This document shows, piece after piece, positions 61,572 through 64,000 of a stretch of 64,000 bases of DNA (positions within the stretch are counted from its first letter, which is position 1; the number at the start of each line of letters is the position of its first letter). The notes beneath the pieces were generated by a model, which did not search any database, was not told the origin of the DNA, and saw nothing but the letters and a program-made list of their open reading frames with translations. The stretch is taken from assembly GCF_030929495.1 (NCBI RefSeq), contig NZ_JAVFWN010000021.1:1-64000 (forward strand). Reading direction: 5' to 3'. A program made the translations under genes and the position numbers. Source of the stretch: Nocardioides sp. LHD-245 (GTDB lineage: Bacteria; Actinomycetota; Actinomycetes; Propionibacteriales; Nocardioidaceae).

Positions 61572-62401
61572 GGGCGTTCCGTTCCGGGGCTGTCGACGGG
61601 AGCGGAGATCTGCGGGGACCGGTCACCGGTCCGCGGCTCGGAGCCGGTGTGATGGTGATGGGTGTGCGGCTCGGCGAACCACGAGGCGTGCACCTCGTGG
61701 TCGGCCAGCGGGGCACCGTCGTAGGCGATCCTGCCGTCGCGCATGACGACACACCGGTCGACCAGGGGTGCGAGCGGCCCGAGCTCGTGGGCGACCAGCA
61801 CGATGGTGGCGCCGTCGTCCTTGAGGTGGCCGAGGGTGTCGGCGAGGATCTGCTGGTTGGGCAGGTCGACGCCGGCGGTGGGCTCGTCGAGGAAGAAGAG
61901 ATCCGGCTCGCCCGCCAGCGCACGGGCGATGAGGACCCGCTGCTGCTGGCCGCCGGACAGGTCACCCACCGACTCCCGGCGCCGGTCGCTGAGCCCCACG
62001 ACGTCGAGCGCCCGCTCCACCGCGGTCCGGTCGGCGCGGCTCAACGGCCGCAGCAGGCGCCGGTGGGTCAGCCGGCCGGAGGCCACGACCTCCCAGACCG
62101 AGGAAGGCACGCCGGCCGCCGCGGAGGCTCGCTGAGGGACGTATCCGACCCGCCGCCAGTCGGCGTGCCGGTCGAGCGGCGCGCCGAACAGGCGCACCTC
62201 GCCGGTGGTCAGCGGGTTGAGGCCGACCAGTGCGCGCACCAGTGTCGACTTGCCCGAGCCGTTGGCTCCCATCAGGGCGACGAAGTCGCCGTCGTGCACG
62301 ACGAGGTCGACCCCACGCAGGATCGGCCGTCCGCCGAGCGCGACGCTGCCGTCGCGGAGGGCGACGGCCGGGCCGGCGACGAGAGTGGAGGCAGTGGTCA
62401 T
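61568..62401 (-). CDS. znuC: Zinc ABC transporter ATP-binding protein ZnuC
   Basis: A 277-residue ATPase of the ABC-3 family. Walker A is GANGSGKST (45-53), signature DLSGGQQQRV, Walker B LFFLDEPTAGVD and switch His in LVAHELG. It ends in a His-rich THHHHTG tail that is probably a zinc sensor or buffer. The ATG at 62401 overlaps the znuA stop; a GTG two codons earlier is possible. It pairs with ZnuB and ZnuA. Confidence 0.94.
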   Translation of the reverse strand: MTTASTLVAGPAVALRDGSVALGGRPILRGVDLVVHDGDFVALMGANGSGKSTLVRALVGLNPLTTGEVRLFGAPLDRHADWRRVGYVPQRASAAAGVPSSVWEVVASGRLTHRRLLRPLSRADRTAVERALDVVGLSDRRRESVGDLSGGQQQRVLIARALAGEPDLFFLDEPTAGVDLPNQQILADTLGHLKDDGATIVLVAHELGPLAPLVDRCVVMRDGRIAYDGAPLADHEVHASWFAEPHTHHHHTGSEPRTGDRSPQISAPVDSPGTERP

Positions 62402-63408
62402 GAGCACCCGTTGGCGGTACGCAGTGCGGCCAGGTTGGACCGCATGAGGGACAGGTAGTCCTGGTCCGCGGTGTCCTCGGTGAGGCCCTCGATCGGGTCG
62501 AGCACCTTGCTCGCGATCCCGAGATCGCCGGCGAGGGTCTCGGCGAGCTTGGGGCTGACCAGGGTCTCGCTGAACACCGTGGTGATCCCCTCCTGCTCGA
62601 TCAGCTGCTGGAGCTCCGCGATCGCGGCCGGGGTCGGCTCGGCGTCGGGAGTGAGACCAGCGATCGGTGCCATGTGCAGACCGTACTTCTCCAGGTAGCC
62701 GAACGCGTCATGGGACACCACGATCGTGTCGCGCTCGCACGTGGCCAGACCGGTCGTGAACTCCTCGTCCAGGGCCTCCAGGTCGCTGCGCAGGTCGGCG
62801 GCGTTGGCCTCGTAGTCGTCGGCGTGGGCGGGGTCGAGCTCGGCCAGCGAGGCCGCGACGGCGTCGCCGTAGGTCGCCACCCGGATCGGGTCGTGCCAGA
62901 AGTGGGGGTCGAACTCGCCGTGCTCGTGGTCGTGGCCCTCCTCGCCGTCCTCGCCCGCGTGCTCGTCGGCGTGCTCGTCCGCGTGCTCGCCCTCCTCGTC
63001 GGCGTGCTCGTCGGTGTGCTCGTCGGCGTGCTCCTCGAACGGCTCCAGCTCGACCACGTCGGTGACGTCGAGCGTCTCGCCACCGGCGTTCTCCGCGACC
63101 GTCTCGTCGACGGCGGGCTGGAACTCGCTCTCGAAGACCACGAGGTCGGCCTTCGCGATCCGGGCGGTGTCCTGCACGTTGATCTCGAGGTCGTGCGGCT
63201 CGACGCCGGCCTTGGTGAGGGAGGTGACCGTCGCGCGGTCGCCGGCGACCCGGGCGGCGACGTACTCCAGCGGGTAGAAGGCGGCGACCACGTCGGTCGT
63301 GCTCCCGCCGGCGTCGGACCCGCTGCCGTCGTCCTCCGACAGCGCCGAGCAGGCGGTGGTGGAGAGGGTGAGGGCAGTGAGGGCGGCGAGGGTCTTCCAA
63401 GAGCGCAT
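62398..63408 (-). CDS. znuA: Zinc-binding lipoprotein ZnuA
   Basis: A 336-residue metal-binding lipoprotein (TroA/ZnuA fold). The signal peptide ends LTLSTTAC, followed by AAFYPLEYVAARVAG and metal-binding EPHDLE, an acidic and His-rich loop of about 45 residues (EEHADEHTDEHADEEGEH...GHDHEHGE), FWHDPIRV and VSHDAFGYLEKYGL. The histidine-rich loop is the ZnuA hallmark. The ATG at 63408 gives a normal signal peptide; ATG codons at 63417 and 63423 are alternatives. A perfect 17-bp Zur-type palindrome covers this start region. No Shine-Dalgarno is seen. Confidence 0.92.
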   Translation of the reverse strand: MRSWKTLAALTALTLSTTACSALSEDDGSGSDAGGSTTDVVAAFYPLEYVAARVAGDRATVTSLTKAGVEPHDLEINVQDTARIAKADLVVFESEFQPAVDETVAENAGGETLDVTDVVELEPFEEHADEHTDEHADEEGEHADEHADEHAGEDGEEGHDHEHGEFDPHFWHDPIRVATYGDAVAASLAELDPAHADDYEANAADLRSDLEALDEEFTTGLATCERDTIVVSHDAFGYLEKYGLHMAPIAGLTPDAEPTPAAIAELQQLIEQEGITTVFSETLVSPKLAETLAGDLGIASKVLDPIEGLTEDTADQDYLSLMRSNLAALRTANGCS

Positions 63409-63423
63409 GAGAATCATTCTCAT
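63407..63423. promoter_or_regulatory. Zur-type operator at the znuA start
   Basis: ATGAGAAT-C-ATTCTCAT, a perfect 8-bp dyad with a one-base centre, resembling Zur boxes (TGAAAATCATTTTCA type). It includes the possible start codons of znuA, so a leaderless transcript with repression directly at the start is likely. No zur gene is visible in this window; the Fur-family gene here is FurA-like. Confidence 0.85.
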
Positions 63424-63478
63424 TGGGCGCGGCCCCGGCGTCAAATCGCGCCCGGGCGGCGCTGCGTAGAGTGCGGGC

Positions 63479-63793
63479 GTGCTCGTCGTGAACCGCTTCC
63501 GCGCAGGGGAGGACCCGGCCGGGCTCCGTGTCGACCTCGAGCTCGTCCACGGCCTGCTGGCCGCGCAGAGCGGGTACGCCGGTGGCTGGGTCGGGCGCAA
63601 CGTCGACGACCCGGACCTGTGGACGCTGACGACGCACTGGGTCAACGTCGGCGCGTACCGACGCGCCCTGTCGGCGTACGACCTCAAGCTGCACGGCGTA
63701 CCCGTGCTGAGCCGGGCGATCGACGAGCCCGGCGCCTACGAGGTGGTGGAGCCCGGTGGCGTCCTCAATGTGGCGCAGTCTCGCGTAACCTAG
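63479..63793 (+). CDS. Antibiotic-biosynthesis-monooxygenase-like small protein
   Basis: A 104-residue protein of the dimeric alpha-beta barrel type: LVVNRFRAGEDP at the N terminus, SGYAGGWVGRNVDDPDLWTLTTHWVNVGAYRRALSAYDLK in the centre, typical of ABM-like domains. No catalytic residue can be assigned. GTG start, 55 bp from the divergent Zur palindrome of znuA, so Zur may also affect it. The glyS gene follows after 72 bp. Confidence 0.78.
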   Translation: MLVVNRFRAGEDPAGLRVDLELVHGLLAAQSGYAGGWVGRNVDDPDLWTLTTHWVNVGAYRRALSAYDLKLHGVPVLSRAIDEPGAYEVVEPGGVLNVAQSRVT

Positions 63794-63865
63794 GTGGTTG
63801 CTCCGCGAGTCAGCTCACACACACCCGCTCGGCAGCCAGCCGGGCTCGTCCCATAAGGAACCCCC

Positions 63866-64000
63866 GTGGCCAAGCCGCCCCCGTCCACCGTCGATCAGGT
63901 CGTCTCGCTCGCGAAGCGCCGAGGCTTCGTCTATCCCTGCGGGGAGATCTACGGAGGCACCCGCTCGGCGTGGGACTACGGCCCGCTGGGCGTCGAGCTC
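63866..64000 (+). CDS. glyS: Glycyl-tRNA synthetase, N-terminal part
   Basis: The first 45 codons of the dimeric-type glycyl-tRNA synthetase, cut by the window end. GTG start preceded by ATAAGGAA. The fragment STVDQVVSLAKRRGFVYPCG followed by EIYGGTRSAWDYGPLGVEL is the class II motif region of this enzyme (GxRxxxDYGPLG). Confidence 0.95.
   Translation, partial: MAKPPPSTVDQVVSLAKRRGFVYPCGEIYGGTRSAWDYGPLGVEL

Overview
The window is a GC-rich (about 70 percent or more) stretch of an actinobacterial chromosome with dense genes, many GTG starts and many ATGA or GTGA stop/start overlaps. The core gene set (leuS, comEA-comEC-holA, rpsT, lepA, hemW, hrcA-dnaJ-rsmE, phoH-ybeY-CBS protein-era, leuA, recO-uppS, glyS), together with a tmsAB-type pair for 10-methyl branched fatty acids and PhoX, suggests a member of the Propionibacteriales, most likely Nocardioides or a close relative. 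The genus is an inference from gene content. I see no rRNA, tRNA, CRISPR array, phage or transposase gene, and no replication origin.

Layout. 1-7.3 kb: a small membrane protein, furA-katG (peroxide defence), a GNAT/AhpD-like pair, chromate transporter chrA and Tat-exported PhoX. 7.2-11.6 kb: an SDR enzyme and a two-gene heterodimeric ABC exporter behind an IdeR/DtxR-type iron box. 11.6-15.3 kb: leuS with a leucine leader-peptide attenuator, then a DegV protein. 15.4-23.4 kb: comEA-comEC-holA facing rpsT across a 99-bp hairpin, an APH-fold kinase, lepA. 23.4-28.6 kb: MBL hydrolase, second APH-fold kinase, MOSC protein, acyl-CoA ligase, and a broken intradiol dioxygenase behind a dispersed repeat. 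28.6-32.1 kb: hemW and a three-gene operon (cytidylyltransferase, LicD-methyltransferase fusion, coiled-coil protein) that looks like surface glycopolymer decoration. 32.1-37.8 kb: DUF3097, MBL and iron-box-controlled DUF2470 genes facing the CIRCE-controlled hrcA-dnaJ-rsmE operon. 37.8-43.1 kb: AlkZ-like glycosylase and GerMN/Gmad2 lipoprotein, then HIT-phoH-ybeY-CBS. 43.1-52.9 kb: an accessory insert between the CBS protein and era (MBL, DUF1330, deaminase-like, drug ABC transporter with its own two-component system, tmsAB, siderophore-interacting protein). 52.9-58.7 kb: two paralogous septum-formation-type lipoproteins, a flavodoxin-like reductase, leuA with its leader peptide, an alpha/beta hydrolase and a secreted protein. 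58.7-64 kb: recO, uppS, the Zur-boxed znuACB operon, a small monooxygenase-like protein and the start of glyS.

Common threads. Metal control recurs: FurA operator, two iron boxes (15 of 19 and 17 of 19 to the IdeR/DtxR consensus) and a perfect Zur-type palindrome. Leucine supply is read twice, by Leu-codon leader peptides before leuS and before leuA. Intergenic space is repetitive: five of the nine convergent gene junctions carry a long hairpin or a copy of a dispersed repeat. Two 75-bp repeats sit at gene 3' ends in the same relative orientation, one of them supplying the last residues of RsmE. No gap without a gene exceeds about 300 bases; the two longest (27706-27889 and 60355-60563) are filled by copies of one ~178-bp repeat.
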